Assembly: GCA_038316435.1 (NCBI GenBank)
Contig: JBBQAQ010000048.1
Location: forward strand, 1-23,778
DNA from: JACJXF01 sp038316435
Lineage (GTDB): Bacteria > Bacteroidota > Bacteroidia > Bacteroidales > GCA-2748055
Length of the DNA: 23,778 bases
Direction: 5' to 3'
Below are positions 6,485 to 14,653 of this stretch, one piece after another (position 1 is the stretch's first letter; each line of letters starts with the position of its first letter). The notes under the pieces are model-generated. The model was not told the origin of the DNA. It was given only the letters and a program-made list of their open reading frames with translations, and did no database searches. The translations under genes and the position numbers were made by a program.

Positions 6485-7423
6485 ATGAGAATTCGTACAG
6501 AAGCTAAGATCGGATTTATAGTAATTACTACAATTGCTGTTGTAATCTGGGGAATCAACTTCCTGAAAGGTAGAAATGTTATTAAAAGATCAGATGTTTA
6601 TTACGCAGTTTACAATGATGTAGCCGGGTTAAAATTGTCGGGATCTGTTATTTTAAGTGGATACAAAGTTGGGATGATCAATACTATTGAGTTTGAAGAA
6701 AACAGACTCGACAAGATAGTAGTTGCTTTTGTTGTTAGTAATGAATTTAAAATCCCCAAAAATTCTATCGCACAGATTTTTAGCAATGATCTTCTGGGAA
6801 GTAAGGTAATCCGTATCATTCCATCTCAGGAAAAAGAATTTTACGAATACGGTGACACCCTTGTAGGTTCCATAGATAGTGACATGATTACCCAAATAAA
6901 GGATGAGATCCGCCCTCTCGTAAAATCTACAAATGATGCTGTTTTGGGAATCGATACACTTGTAACTTCAATTAATTCTATTCTTGATCCGGCAACTCAA
7001 GCCAAACTTCAATCAGCATTAGTTAATCTTGAATCCACTACTGCATCATTATCAAAACAACTATCACCCGGAGGAAAACTTGATAAGACTTTCAACAGTC
7101 TCCAATCATTTACTTTAATGCTTGATACAAACAAAGATAAGCTGAGTAATGCTTTTGCTAATATTGAAAGCATCACCGATTCTGTTGCAAATGCTAACCT
7201 TACCCAAACAATTTCAACCATAAATGCAACATTCGCTCAAAGCCAGATTTTGTTACAGAAGATAAACAATGGAGAAGGAAGTTTAGGATTACTTACAACT
7301 AATGATTCATTGTATAATAACCTCGTTTCAGCAAGTGGGAATCTTTCTAAGCTACTTGATGATATGAACCAACATCCAAAACGTTATGTACACTTTTCTG
7401 TTTTTGGGAAAAAAGATAAATAG
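6485..7423 (+). CDS. MlaD/MCE family lipid-transport protein
   Basis: A 312-residue protein with one N-terminal membrane helix (about 8-26). An MCE domain follows (about 37-115), seen in VYYAVYNDVAGLKLSGSV, LSGYKVGMI and the LLGSKVIRI strand. A long helical and coiled-coil region runs from about 130 to 300 (IKDEIRPLVKSTNDAVLGID onward). MCE proteins are substrate-binding parts of phospholipid transporters that span the periplasm (MlaD is the E. coli model). The permease and ATPase partners (MlaE, MlaF) are not in this window. It starts seven bases after the amidase stop. The order LptD, amidase, MCE is common in Bacteroidota, from memory. Start codon follows the MRIRTEAKIG pattern usual for the family. 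Confidence 0.88.
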   Translation: MRIRTEAKIGFIVITTIAVVIWGINFLKGRNVIKRSDVYYAVYNDVAGLKLSGSVILSGYKVGMINTIEFEENRLDKIVVAFVVSNEFKIPKNSIAQIFSNDLLGSKVIRIIPSQEKEFYEYGDTLVGSIDSDMITQIKDEIRPLVKSTNDAVLGIDTLVTSINSILDPATQAKLQSALVNLESTTASLSKQLSPGGKLDKTFNSLQSFTLMLDTNKDKLSNAFANIESITDSVANANLTQTISTINATFAQSQILLQKINNGEGSLGLLTTNDSLYNNLVSASGNLSKLLDDMNQHPKRYVHFSVFGKKDK

Positions 7424-7803
7424 CAAATCCATGTATTTGATTTTCCTTGTCTTTTTCAACCATTTTTTTTAGGCTAATCTGACGGAAATTTGATAAAAGC
7501 CCTATTTTTTTTGATTAAATTTTTAGATAGTTTTCGTTTATTCTAAAGTAAACCTTGATACATTTTTTCTAAATAATTAATAAACAATTTTTTAACACTC
7601 GTTTTTGTTATATCACTGAATTTCTGATAATTACATTTTTTTTGATTTTTATCCATTCTTAATCCATTGAGAATAACAGGGATAACATTATTCTTAAAAA
7701 TCAAGTGATTTTGCATTTTTTTATTAGCTTTTTTCTCACAACCTTAGCTTAAGAAAATTAACTAGTCCTTTTTAGTTTAAACCAAAAAATAAACCCTAAA
7801 AGA
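7424..7803. other. 380-bp AT-rich gene-free region upstream of dnaA
   Basis: This stretch is very AT-rich, with many T-runs, and holds no plausible gene. The best DnaA-box-like sequence is TTATCCATT (about 7648-7656), two mismatches from TTATCCACA; no cluster of boxes is visible. An inverted repeat AGAATAA (7670-7676) / TTATTCT (7688-7694) surrounds an 11-base loop. Only a 7-of-8 match to the -7 promoter consensus is present (TGATTTTG, 7706-7713). It probably holds the dnaA promoter and leader; a role as the replication origin is possible but not supported by clear boxes. Confidence 0.4.
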
Positions 7804-9225
7804 ATGCACCAACGTGTTTGGAACAATTGTCTTAAGGTTATTAAAGATAATGTGCCATCTATTAGTTACAGAACGTGGTTTGAACCCATTGTTCCATTAA
7901 AGCTTGATAGCAGTATACTTACAATTCAGGTCCCAAGTCCCTTCTTCTATGAATATTTGGAAGAGCAGTATATTGATATACTTAAAAAGGTTTTGCGAAA
8001 AGAACTGGGTCCTGATGCAAAACTTGAGTATAGCGTTGTTATGCAAAACAACAACTTTAATGATAATAAGCCATATACTGTTAAATTCCCCGCAAGGAAT
8101 TCTAAAGACATCAAAAATAAACCTGTTCAGGTACCTATTGATCCTGAAGAGGCAACAATTAAGAACCCATTTGTTATTCCAGGGATCAAAAAATTAAATA
8201 TTGATCCGAGACTGAATCCATCTTACTCTTTTAATAATTTTATTGAAGGCGAATGCAACAGACTTGCTCGTTCTGCAGGCTTTGCAGTTGCAAATAATCC
8301 CGGAGGAACAGCCTTTAATCCTCTTTTAATATATGGAGATTCAGGTTTAGGTAAAACTCACCTGGCACAGGCAATAGGAATTGAGGTTAAGGAAAAGTTT
8401 CCAGAAAAGACAGTGTTGTATGTAAATGCTAATAAATTTCAGACTCAATTTGTTGATTCTGTTCGAAATAATAATAAAAATGACTTTCTTCATTTTTACC
8501 AGATGATCGATGTGCTCATCATTGACGACGTGCATGAATTTGCTGGAAAAGAAAAAACTCAGGATACTTTTTTTCATATTTTTAATCACCTTCATCAATC
8601 CGGAAAACAGCTTGTTTTAACATCCGATAAACCTCCTGTAGAATTGCAAGGTCTTGAACAAAGATTACTTTCACGTTTTAAATGGGGTTTGTCAGCTGAT
8701 CTGCAGGCGCCAGATTTTGAAACCAGAATTGCCATTCTTCAAAAGAAGATATATAATGATGGTATTGAGATGCCAGAAGATGTTATCGAATACATTGCAA
8801 CTCACATTTCTGACAATATCCGCGAACTTGAGGGTGCACTTATTTCGTTGCTTGCACAATCAACACTGAACAAGAAAGAGATTACTCTTGATCTTGCTCA
8901 TGAAATGATTGACAAGCTAATTAAGAATACCAAAAGAGAGATTTCGATCGATTATATACAAAAAGTCGTATGCAATTATTTTAATATTGCCGTCGATCAG
9001 CTTCAGTCAAAAACCAGAAAGCGTGAAATCGTACAAGCAAGGCAGGTTGCAATGTTTTTTTCAAAAACACTTACGAAAGCTTCTCTTGCAAATATTGGCT
9101 CCCAGATTGGTGGAAAAGATCATGCTACCGTTCTCCACGCATGTAAAACTGTTAACAATCTCCTAGAAACTGATAAACGATTTCGCTTACAGGTTGATGA
9201 AATTGAGAAAAAGCTTAAAATATAA
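7804..9225 (+). CDS. dnaA: Chromosomal replication initiator protein DnaA
   Basis: A 473-residue protein with all four DnaA domains. Domain I is about 1-80 (WNNCLKVIKDNVP..TWFEPI). A variable linker follows. The AAA+ domain is about 135-345, with Walker A GDSGLGKTH (178-186) and Walker B VLIIDDVHE (237-245). The C-terminal helix-turn-helix DNA-binding domain (about 375-473) carries the signature GGKDHATVLHACKTV (436-450). DnaA binds ATP, melts the origin and recruits the helicase. The family usually has R or K, D, H, S or A, T in the signature, as here. It is preceded by the long AT-rich region at 7424-7803 and followed directly by a terminator, so it appears to be transcribed alone. Confidence 0.98.
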   Translation: MHQRVWNNCLKVIKDNVPSISYRTWFEPIVPLKLDSSILTIQVPSPFFYEYLEEQYIDILKKVLRKELGPDAKLEYSVVMQNNNFNDNKPYTVKFPARNSKDIKNKPVQVPIDPEEATIKNPFVIPGIKKLNIDPRLNPSYSFNNFIEGECNRLARSAGFAVANNPGGTAFNPLLIYGDSGLGKTHLAQAIGIEVKEKFPEKTVLYVNANKFQTQFVDSVRNNNKNDFLHFYQMIDVLIIDDVHEFAGKEKTQDTFFHIFNHLHQSGKQLVLTSDKPPVELQGLEQRLLSRFKWGLSADLQAPDFETRIAILQKKIYNDGIEMPEDVIEYIATHISDNIRELEGALISLLAQSTLNKKEITLDLAHEMIDKLIKNTKREISIDYIQKVVCNYFNIAVDQLQSKTRKREIVQARQVAMFFSKTLTKASLANIGSQIGGKDHATVLHACKTVNNLLETDKRFRLQVDEIEKKLKI

Positions 9226-9234
9226 TTCGTATTT

Positions 9235-9263
9235 AAAACAGGTTCTCCGGAACCTGTTTTTTT
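9235..9263 (+). terminator. Intrinsic terminator after dnaA
   Basis: AAAACAGGTTC (9235-9245) pairs perfectly with GAACCTGTTTT (9250-9260) around the tetraloop TCCG, followed by further T residues to 9263. This is a strong hairpin with a U-tract, ten bases after the dnaA stop. Confidence 0.92.
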
Positions 9264-9284
9264 ATGTTTATCCCTAAAGTGAAT

Positions 9285-9887
9285 ATGGAAACCGACAGTT
9301 ACCTTTCAATAGAAAAACCATCTGAAGGCCTGTTTAAAGATAAAGGCTCCAGATTTCTTTCTTTCGCCTACCCGGTTGAGAGCGAAAAGGAAATCAATAG
9401 TATCCTTGAAAGTAAACGTAAGAATTATCATGATGCCAGACATCATTGCTATTCCTGGAGATTAGGTGCAGATATGGATCAATTTCGCACAAATGATGAC
9501 GGAGAACCAGCAAACTCAGCAGGAAAACCTATTCTTGGTCAAATTCAATCGTTCCAATTAACGAATGTTTTAATAATCGTTGTAAGATATTTTGGAGGAA
9601 CGCTTTTGGGAGTGGGAGGTTTGATGCAGGCTTATAAGCAAGCATCTATGGATGCTATTAAAAATGCTATCATTATTAAAAAGTTTATATATGTTAATTA
9701 TGACCTACGGTTCAAGTATGAAGATATGAATCTGGTAATGAAGGTTCTCAAAGAAATGAACCTTGAGCAATGGGATCAAATTTTTGAGATTGATTGTAAA
9801 TTAAAACTTAAAGTCAGAAAGTCGGAAGAAAAACAATTTCTTGAATCTTTTCACTTAAGTAAAACAATTAAACCTAATGTTTTATAA
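9285..9887 (+). CDS. YigZ/IMPACT family protein
   Basis: A 200-residue protein (from the ATG at 9285) with the UPF0029/IMPACT N-terminal domain: EKPSEGLFKDKGSRFLSFAYPV (about 9-30), HHCYSWRLG, the conserved DDGEPANSAGKPILGQI stretch and VVRYFGGTLLGVGGLMQAY. The C-terminal ferredoxin-like part is about 125-200. E. coli YigZ is related to the translation regulator IMPACT; its biochemical role is unsettled. The longer frame beginning at 9264 overlaps the dnaA terminator U-tract, and family members usually begin just before the TIEKPSEG-type motif, so 9285 is preferred. It sits between dnaA and pyrB on the same strand. Confidence 0.87.
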   Translation: METDSYLSIEKPSEGLFKDKGSRFLSFAYPVESEKEINSILESKRKNYHDARHHCYSWRLGADMDQFRTNDDGEPANSAGKPILGQIQSFQLTNVLIIVVRYFGGTLLGVGGLMQAYKQASMDAIKNAIIIKKFIYVNYDLRFKYEDMNLVMKVLKEMNLEQWDQIFEIDCKLKLKVRKSEEKQFLESFHLSKTIKPNVL

Positions 9888-9975
9888 TTTGGGTAAAACT
9901 TTTTAGGAACATATTAACACTATGCATTTTTCATAACATTGATTTGTAAATTTAGAAACTAATAATCCATAAAAT

Positions 9976-10884
9976 ATGAAAAACAGAAGTTTGGTTTCCA
10001 TTAGTGATTACAGCAAAGAGGAATACCGTAAAATCCTTGACCTTGCAGAGGAATTTGAAAAAAATCCCCGACAGGACTTGCTTAAGGGTCATGTTGTTGC
10101 AACCTTGTTTTTTGAGCCTTCCACCCGAACCCGACTTAGTTTTGAGAGCGCTGTGAGCAGGCTTGGGGGCAGTGTAATTGGTTTTGCTGACTCAAGCTCA
10201 TCTAGTGCAACTAAAGGAGAAACGCTTCGTGATACTATAAAAATGGTATGTAATTATGCCGACCTGATAGTAATGCGACACCCGCTGGAAGGCAGCGCTC
10301 GTTTTGCCAGCGAAGTTTCGAGTGTTCCTGTTGTAAATGCCGGAGATGGAGCAAACCAGCATCCAAGTCAGACGTTACTGGACATGTATTCAATCCGTAA
10401 AACTCAGGGAACATTAGAAAACCTTAATATATTCATGGTTGGCGATCTGAAATATGGAAGAACAGTACATTCATTGCTTATTGCCATGTCGGAATTTAAC
10501 ACTACGTTTTATTTTATCTCCCCTGATGAATTAAAAATGCCTGATGAATACAAACGGTTTCTAAAACATAAAGGGCTGAAATATTATGAGTTTAAAGATT
10601 TTACAGATATCATTAATCAGGCTGATATTATTTATATGACCAGGGTACAGAAAGAAAGGTTCTCCGACCCAATTGAATATGAGAGGACTAAAAATGCATA
10701 TATCCTGAGAAATCATATGCTTAAGGATTCGAGATCCAATGTTAAGATTTTACATCCACTTCCACGCGTGAATGAAATCCATCTTGATGTTGATGATAAT
10801 GAAAAAGCATATTACTTCACTCAGGCACTAAATGGAGTCTTTGTAAGACAAGCTATCATCAGCTCAATTCTTGGATTCAAATAA
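9976..10884 (+). CDS. pyrB: Aspartate carbamoyltransferase catalytic subunit
   Basis: A 302-residue protein with the full set of ATCase motifs: carbamoyl-phosphate-binding FFEPSTRTRLSFE (45-57), ATKGET with the mobile lysine (78-83), RHPLEGSAR (101-109), NQHPSQTLLDMY (127-138) and the aspartate-binding HPLPR (260-264). It joins carbamoyl phosphate and L-aspartate to make N-carbamoyl-L-aspartate, the committed step of pyrimidine synthesis. The regulatory subunit gene pyrI follows after 78 bp, so the protein is expected to form the allosteric dodecamer known from E. coli. Upstream DNA (9888-9975) holds only a 7-of-8 match to a -7 element (TAAATTTA, 9947-9954). Confidence 0.97.
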   Translation: MKNRSLVSISDYSKEEYRKILDLAEEFEKNPRQDLLKGHVVATLFFEPSTRTRLSFESAVSRLGGSVIGFADSSSSSATKGETLRDTIKMVCNYADLIVMRHPLEGSARFASEVSSVPVVNAGDGANQHPSQTLLDMYSIRKTQGTLENLNIFMVGDLKYGRTVHSLLIAMSEFNTTFYFISPDELKMPDEYKRFLKHKGLKYYEFKDFTDIINQADIIYMTRVQKERFSDPIEYERTKNAYILRNHMLKDSRSNVKILHPLPRVNEIHLDVDDNEKAYYFTQALNGVFVRQAIISSILGFK

Positions 10885-10962
10885 GAGATATTTAGAGCTT
10901 GATTTTATGCATTAGTTAATTAAAAATAACAGTCCGGAAATAGTATTCTAACAAATATTCTG

Positions 10963-11421
10963 ATGAAAGACATAAAACATTTAGTAGTAAGTGCCATAAA
11001 AGATGGAACAGTAATAGACCATATCCCTGCAAAAGACCTGTTTAAGGTAATTGCAATCCTTGGACTTGACAAGATAGAAAATCAGGTAACTTTCGGATCA
11101 AATCTCGACAGTAAAAAACTTGGGAAAAAAGCAATTATAAAAATATCAGGTTTATTTTTCAGAAACGAAGACATTAATAAAATTGCTCTGGTTGCACCTG
11201 AAGCCAAGCTAAATATTATTAAAGATTATAATGTTGTTGAGAAAAAAGTTGTTGAAGTTCCTGATAATATTACTGGAATTGCAAAATGTGTAAATCCCAA
11301 ATGTATTACTAACAATGAGGAAATTGTCACCAAATTTTCAGTTGTGGATAAGAAAAAAGTAATCCTGAAATGTTTTTATTGCGAGAAAATCACATCACAG
11401 GAAAACATGAGAATTATCTAA
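10963..11421 (+). CDS. pyrI: Aspartate carbamoyltransferase regulatory subunit
   Basis: A 152-residue protein. The N-terminal nucleotide-binding domain (about 1-100) contains VSAIKDGTVIDHIPA and GLDKIENQVTFGSNLDS. The C-terminal zinc domain has four cysteines, C109, C114, C137 and C140, in the spacing expected for PyrI. It holds the catalytic PyrB trimers together and transmits feedback by CTP and activation by ATP. It lies 78 bp downstream of pyrB on the same strand. No clear terminator follows; the next gene converges from the right. Confidence 0.97.
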   Translation: MKDIKHLVVSAIKDGTVIDHIPAKDLFKVIAILGLDKIENQVTFGSNLDSKKLGKKAIIKISGLFFRNEDINKIALVAPEAKLNIIKDYNVVEKKVVEVPDNITGIAKCVNPKCITNNEEIVTKFSVVDKKKVILKCFYCEKITSQENMRII

Positions 11422-11502
11422 TCGGAATTCGCTTTACAGGATTCTCTTTTGTTTAAATTGAATCTTGCTAATTAGATAATAGCTTGCTTTTAGATCAATG
11501 AA

Positions 11503-11967
11503 TCAGCGAATTCTATCGTATGAGCGGACGAGTTTTTCGTCTTTCTGAATCGCCTTAAATGCTAGGAAATTAAGTATTATTGCGATAATTGGACAAAGAA
11601 ATGGCCAGAGCAATACACTTTTCTTTCCATCCAAGCCTGAAAGTGTTGACTTGGTGAAAAAGAAAATCAAGCCTGTTAGTCCAATTAGCAAAAGCATATT
11701 AAAAATACACAGTCTCATCTGAAGAAGTCTGTTCTTGAAAAGAAATATCGCAACAAACTCAATTAATATAATAGCAGATAAGAGTGCTGTCACAGGCCAT
11801 GTCGACAAAGGCGTGAATAATTCATTGCTAACCGCTATGATTTGATGGTGCCACTGGGTAAGAAATAAATTATCGTTCACAATGATTTGCGCAATTGGGT
11901 TTGAATAGATGAGAATCATCAGAAAAGCGGCAATAGCTAAATAAACTGTTTGAATCCTTTGGATCAT
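11503..11967 (-). CDS. DUF4293 family membrane protein
   Basis: A 154-residue protein starting MIQRIQTVYLAIAAFLMIL, the characteristic opening of DUF4293, a family largely confined to Bacteroidota. Four hydrophobic segments are visible at about 6-25, 55-77, 83-105 and 118-139, so it is an inner-membrane protein with a short charged tail (KDEKLVRSYDRIR). Its function is unknown. It lies downstream of the DUF5916 gene on the same strand with its own promoter candidate in the 58-bp gap. Confidence 0.85.
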   Translation of the reverse strand: MIQRIQTVYLAIAAFLMILIYSNPIAQIIVNDNLFLTQWHHQIIAVSNELFTPLSTWPVTALLSAIILIEFVAIFLFKNRLLQMRLCIFNMLLLIGLTGLIFFFTKSTLSGLDGKKSVLLWPFLCPIIAIILNFLAFKAIQKDEKLVRSYDRIR

Positions 11968-11989
11968 AGCTGTTTTTGAATTTTGTTGT

Positions 11990-11997
11990 CAAAAGTA
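11990..11997 (-). promoter_or_regulatory. Candidate -7 element for the DUF4293 gene
   Basis: On the minus strand TACTTTTG matches TAnnTTTG and lies about 23 bp before the start codon, just after the DUF5916 stop. No TTTG was found at the expected -33 distance. Confidence 0.4.
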
Positions 11998-12025
11998 ATA
12001 AGAACTTCAGCAATTAAACGTATTA

Positions 12026-14482
12026 TCATGAATCAGTTTGCTTTTTTTTCAAGCTGTGGTAATCAAGATAGTATAATAGCTTTATTGAAATACTATTTAA
12101 TTGTGGAGATTCAAGTGTTTGCTTAAAATTATTCATGTACCCGGAAAGAAGAAAATCCTCATCATTTTCAATAGCATTTTTCCATACTAGTGATATTTCG
12201 CTTCCCGGCGCAAAATTCCAAGTATATATCATATCAATATTAAATGCTGAGAATGTTAAATCCGCAGAACTAAAATCTGGAGATACAGAAAGCTTTCCGT
12301 TGTCCATAAGAGTAGAAAATTCAATATGGTCAAGTTTTGAAATATAATGTCTCAGTCGAAAACTTAAACTAGCCTTATTATTAAAAGCATACGAAAATCG
12401 GAAAGTGTTTTCTAATGTATTAATATTTCTTCGGCTGAAAAAAATCGTGTCTTTATTTTCAGATTTCGAAACAAACCCTCTGTCATTTTTTTCTAATGAA
12501 GTGTTTGTCTCTATGACTAATAGAATATGATCACTTGGTCTATATCTAGGGGATATTTCAAATTCAAACATACTAAAGTTAACGTTTTTGGCAAATGCAA
12601 ATGCCGGTTGAATATCCAGAGCGAATTTCTTACTATAATCGGAGGAAATCATTACGTCCATATATCCGAATGAAGGTCGTTGGCAATATCTTCCCATAGT
12701 GCGCGGCTCAAAAAAATCAAATGATTTTGGAGAAACTAATCCTTGTAATCCCAAAGTAAGATGATTTCTAAATGTTAGGTGAGATGATGCTGAAACTTCA
12801 AGTTGGGAAAACTGAAAAGGATCTGTATAATGAAGTAATTTCGTCGCAAAAGCATTTTTCCACCATAAAATTCTCCAGAATGGATCAGTAATTTTATATT
12901 CAAGCTGAACCCTATTTTTAAAAATGTTGTTCAGGTAATTATAACCAAGTAAATTTGGGTCGTAATTCTGAGAAAAGAATTTCTGCGTTGCTTCAAGCTG
13001 GAATTTCCCTTTAGTCTTTGCCAGGTCTATATCATAGTATCCACCGTTTTTTGCAATTCCATTATTCCAATTGTGAGAAATTGCGCCTTTAGCAAATATG
13101 CCATATGAATTTTCTTTATTATACAGTTTTATTTCCGAGCCAAGAACATCTGCTCCAAATTCCCGATCATTCATTAGCATATTAGTATTTATCAAGCTTA
13201 TGAATGAATTATTTTTGAGGGATTTTTCAAAAACTGAAACATTATAATTCGTAAATGGCTGAATTTTCTGCTGGTGCTCACTTCCAAGAAGAGTGTCTGT
13301 GACAGTTGCGTAACACTGCGATGTCATTGCATTAAGAAATCCCAGGCTAAGTCCGTTACGTGATTTTCCAGTAATTTTAGTTGCATTAACAATCTGTGTT
13401 TCAGAAGGAATTGACTTTATTTTTTCAGAGTTCGTTAAAGAATTTTCGGCATCTTCTGAAAACAAAGGAGCCGCACCAATCCTTCTTGAATAAAATATTT
13501 CAGCTCTTGAAAACAAATCCCCTCCTTCATTAAAAAAGGATCGTTGTTCATCGTAAAAAGTTTCAAACGGAGTGAGATTCAAAACTTCATCATCGGATTG
13601 AACCTGTCCAAAATCAGGAATCAGCATCATATCCAAAGTATAGCTTTCGGAAATACCGTATTTAAGGTCAACTCCACCTTTTAAGGAATACCCCGGTTTA
13701 TTATTTTCGGAATACTTATTAATATATCCGGCAGCATAAGGAGTTACAGAGAGTCGCATAGGAGGTTTAACTCCAGTAATTCCCGACATTATCCCAAGCT
13801 GATTGTTAATCCCTTGCAATTTGTTATCAATATAACACCAAGAGCTTTGCTCTCTGTTACGTTGGACCATTCTAATAAAATTTATTCCCCAGTCATTTGC
13901 ATTTTCAGGAGGGAAACGTAATGCTGAGAAAGGGATTTTCAATTCAATAACCCATCCCTCATCATCAATTAGGAAATTACTTTCCCATACTGCATTCCAG
14001 GATACATCTAAATCGTCGTCATCGGGTCCAGATTGCCTTGCATCAAATTGAGCACCAGCGGCAGTTACAAAAAATGCAAAGGAATTTATTCCATCATTAA
14101 ACGGATCTATAAAAAATCCAAAAAAATCGGCAGAAGGATCTTCATCCCGTTTACTGATGTTAGCAATGATACTATCAGGGGCGGTATCATATAGCCTAAC
14201 TCCAAAGTAAATCGCATTGTCATCATACAGAACTCTTACTTCCGTTTTTTGAGTGGAAGTTTTCCCGTTATATGGCTCTTGTTGAATGAATTCCGTAGCA
14301 ATTTCAGCTTCATCCCAAACCCTATCATTCAAATTAGCATCAATTACCGGAGCCTGTGAAGTTCTGATAGCTTTTATTTCTTTTCGTTGAATACCTGAGA
14401 ATCCGGGCGTACATAGTGCGAACAGGATAACTATAAGTATTAACCTTGTTTTTGAATTTATTGAGATAGAATTGAATTTCAC
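12026..14482 (-). CDS. DUF5916 family outer-membrane protein with CBM9-like N-terminal domain
   Basis: An 818-residue exported protein with a signal peptide (hydrophobic core about 13-28, ending PGFSG). Residues about 37-215 form a family-9 carbohydrate-binding-like domain (PVIDANLNDRVWDEAE, VRVLYDDNAIYFGVRLYD, the ELKIPFSALRFP strand). The remainder (about 235-818) has the DUF5916 features SYTLDMMLIPDFGQVQSDD and FFNEGGDLFSRAEIFYSRRIG, followed by alternating strands predicted to form a beta-barrel. The family is common and often large in Bacteroidota; its substrate is unknown. A divergent uridine-phosphorylase-like gene starts 171 bp away, and a palindrome of paired promoter elements lies in that gap. 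There are no neighbouring polysaccharide-utilisation genes, so a glycan role is not supported here. Confidence 0.85.
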   Translation of the reverse strand: MKFNSISINSKTRLILIVILFALCTPGFSGIQRKEIKAIRTSQAPVIDANLNDRVWDEAEIATEFIQQEPYNGKTSTQKTEVRVLYDDNAIYFGVRLYDTAPDSIIANISKRDEDPSADFFGFFIDPFNDGINSFAFFVTAAGAQFDARQSGPDDDDLDVSWNAVWESNFLIDDEGWVIELKIPFSALRFPPENANDWGINFIRMVQRNREQSSWCYIDNKLQGINNQLGIMSGITGVKPPMRLSVTPYAAGYINKYSENNKPGYSLKGGVDLKYGISESYTLDMMLIPDFGQVQSDDEVLNLTPFETFYDEQRSFFNEGGDLFSRAEIFYSRRIGAAPLFSEDAENSLTNSEKIKSIPSETQIVNATKITGKSRNGLSLGFLNAMTSQCYATVTDTLLGSEHQQKIQPFTNYNVSVFEKSLKNNSFISLINTNMLMNDREFGADVLGSEIKLYNKENSYGIFAKGAISHNWNNGIAKNGGYYDIDLAKTKGKFQLEATQKFFSQNYDPNLLGYNYLNNIFKNRVQLEYKITDPFWRILWWKNAFATKLLHYTDPFQFSQLEVSASSHLTFRNHLTLGLQGLVSPKSFDFFEPRTMGRYCQRPSFGYMDVMISSDYSKKFALDIQPAFAFAKNVNFSMFEFEISPRYRPSDHILLVIETNTSLEKNDRGFVSKSENKDTIFFSRRNINTLENTFRFSYAFNNKASLSFRLRHYISKLDHIEFSTLMDNGKLSVSPDFSSADLTFSAFNIDMIYTWNFAPGSEISLVWKNAIENDEDFLLSGYMNNFKQTLESPQLNSISIKLLYYLDYHSLKKKQTDS

Positions 14483-14613
14483 TGTAAATAATTAAGATAC
14501 ACTAATTTGAACTGGAATATGTTTGCAGAAAGCAGAATACAATTGATTTATTCCTAATCTCCGAAAGTGTTGAAAAGTTTAATTTCAATAGCATCTATTC
14601 CTTACTTGCGGTG

Positions 14614-14633
14614 CAAAATTAATCGTAATTTTG
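14614..14633. promoter_or_regulatory. Palindromic pair of divergent -7 promoter elements
   Basis: CAAAATTA (14614-14621) and TAATTTTG (14626-14633) are perfect inverted repeats separated by ATCG. Each arm is a TAnnTTTG -7 element, one facing the DUF5916 gene and one facing the phosphorylase gene. For the plus-strand arm, TTG at 14606-14608 lies 17 bp upstream, a weak -33. The two promoters could not be occupied at the same time. Confidence 0.5.
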
Positions 14634-14653
14634 AGAAATAAAAACCCATCAAA

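Noticed and set aside
7424..7803. Assignment as the replication origin
   Set aside because: No cluster of DnaA boxes within one mismatch of the consensus was found; kept only as a possibility.
11424..11514. Inverted copies of GAATTCGCT around 11425 and 11505
   Set aside because: The arms are about 70 bp apart with no U-tract, at a convergent gene end; likely chance.
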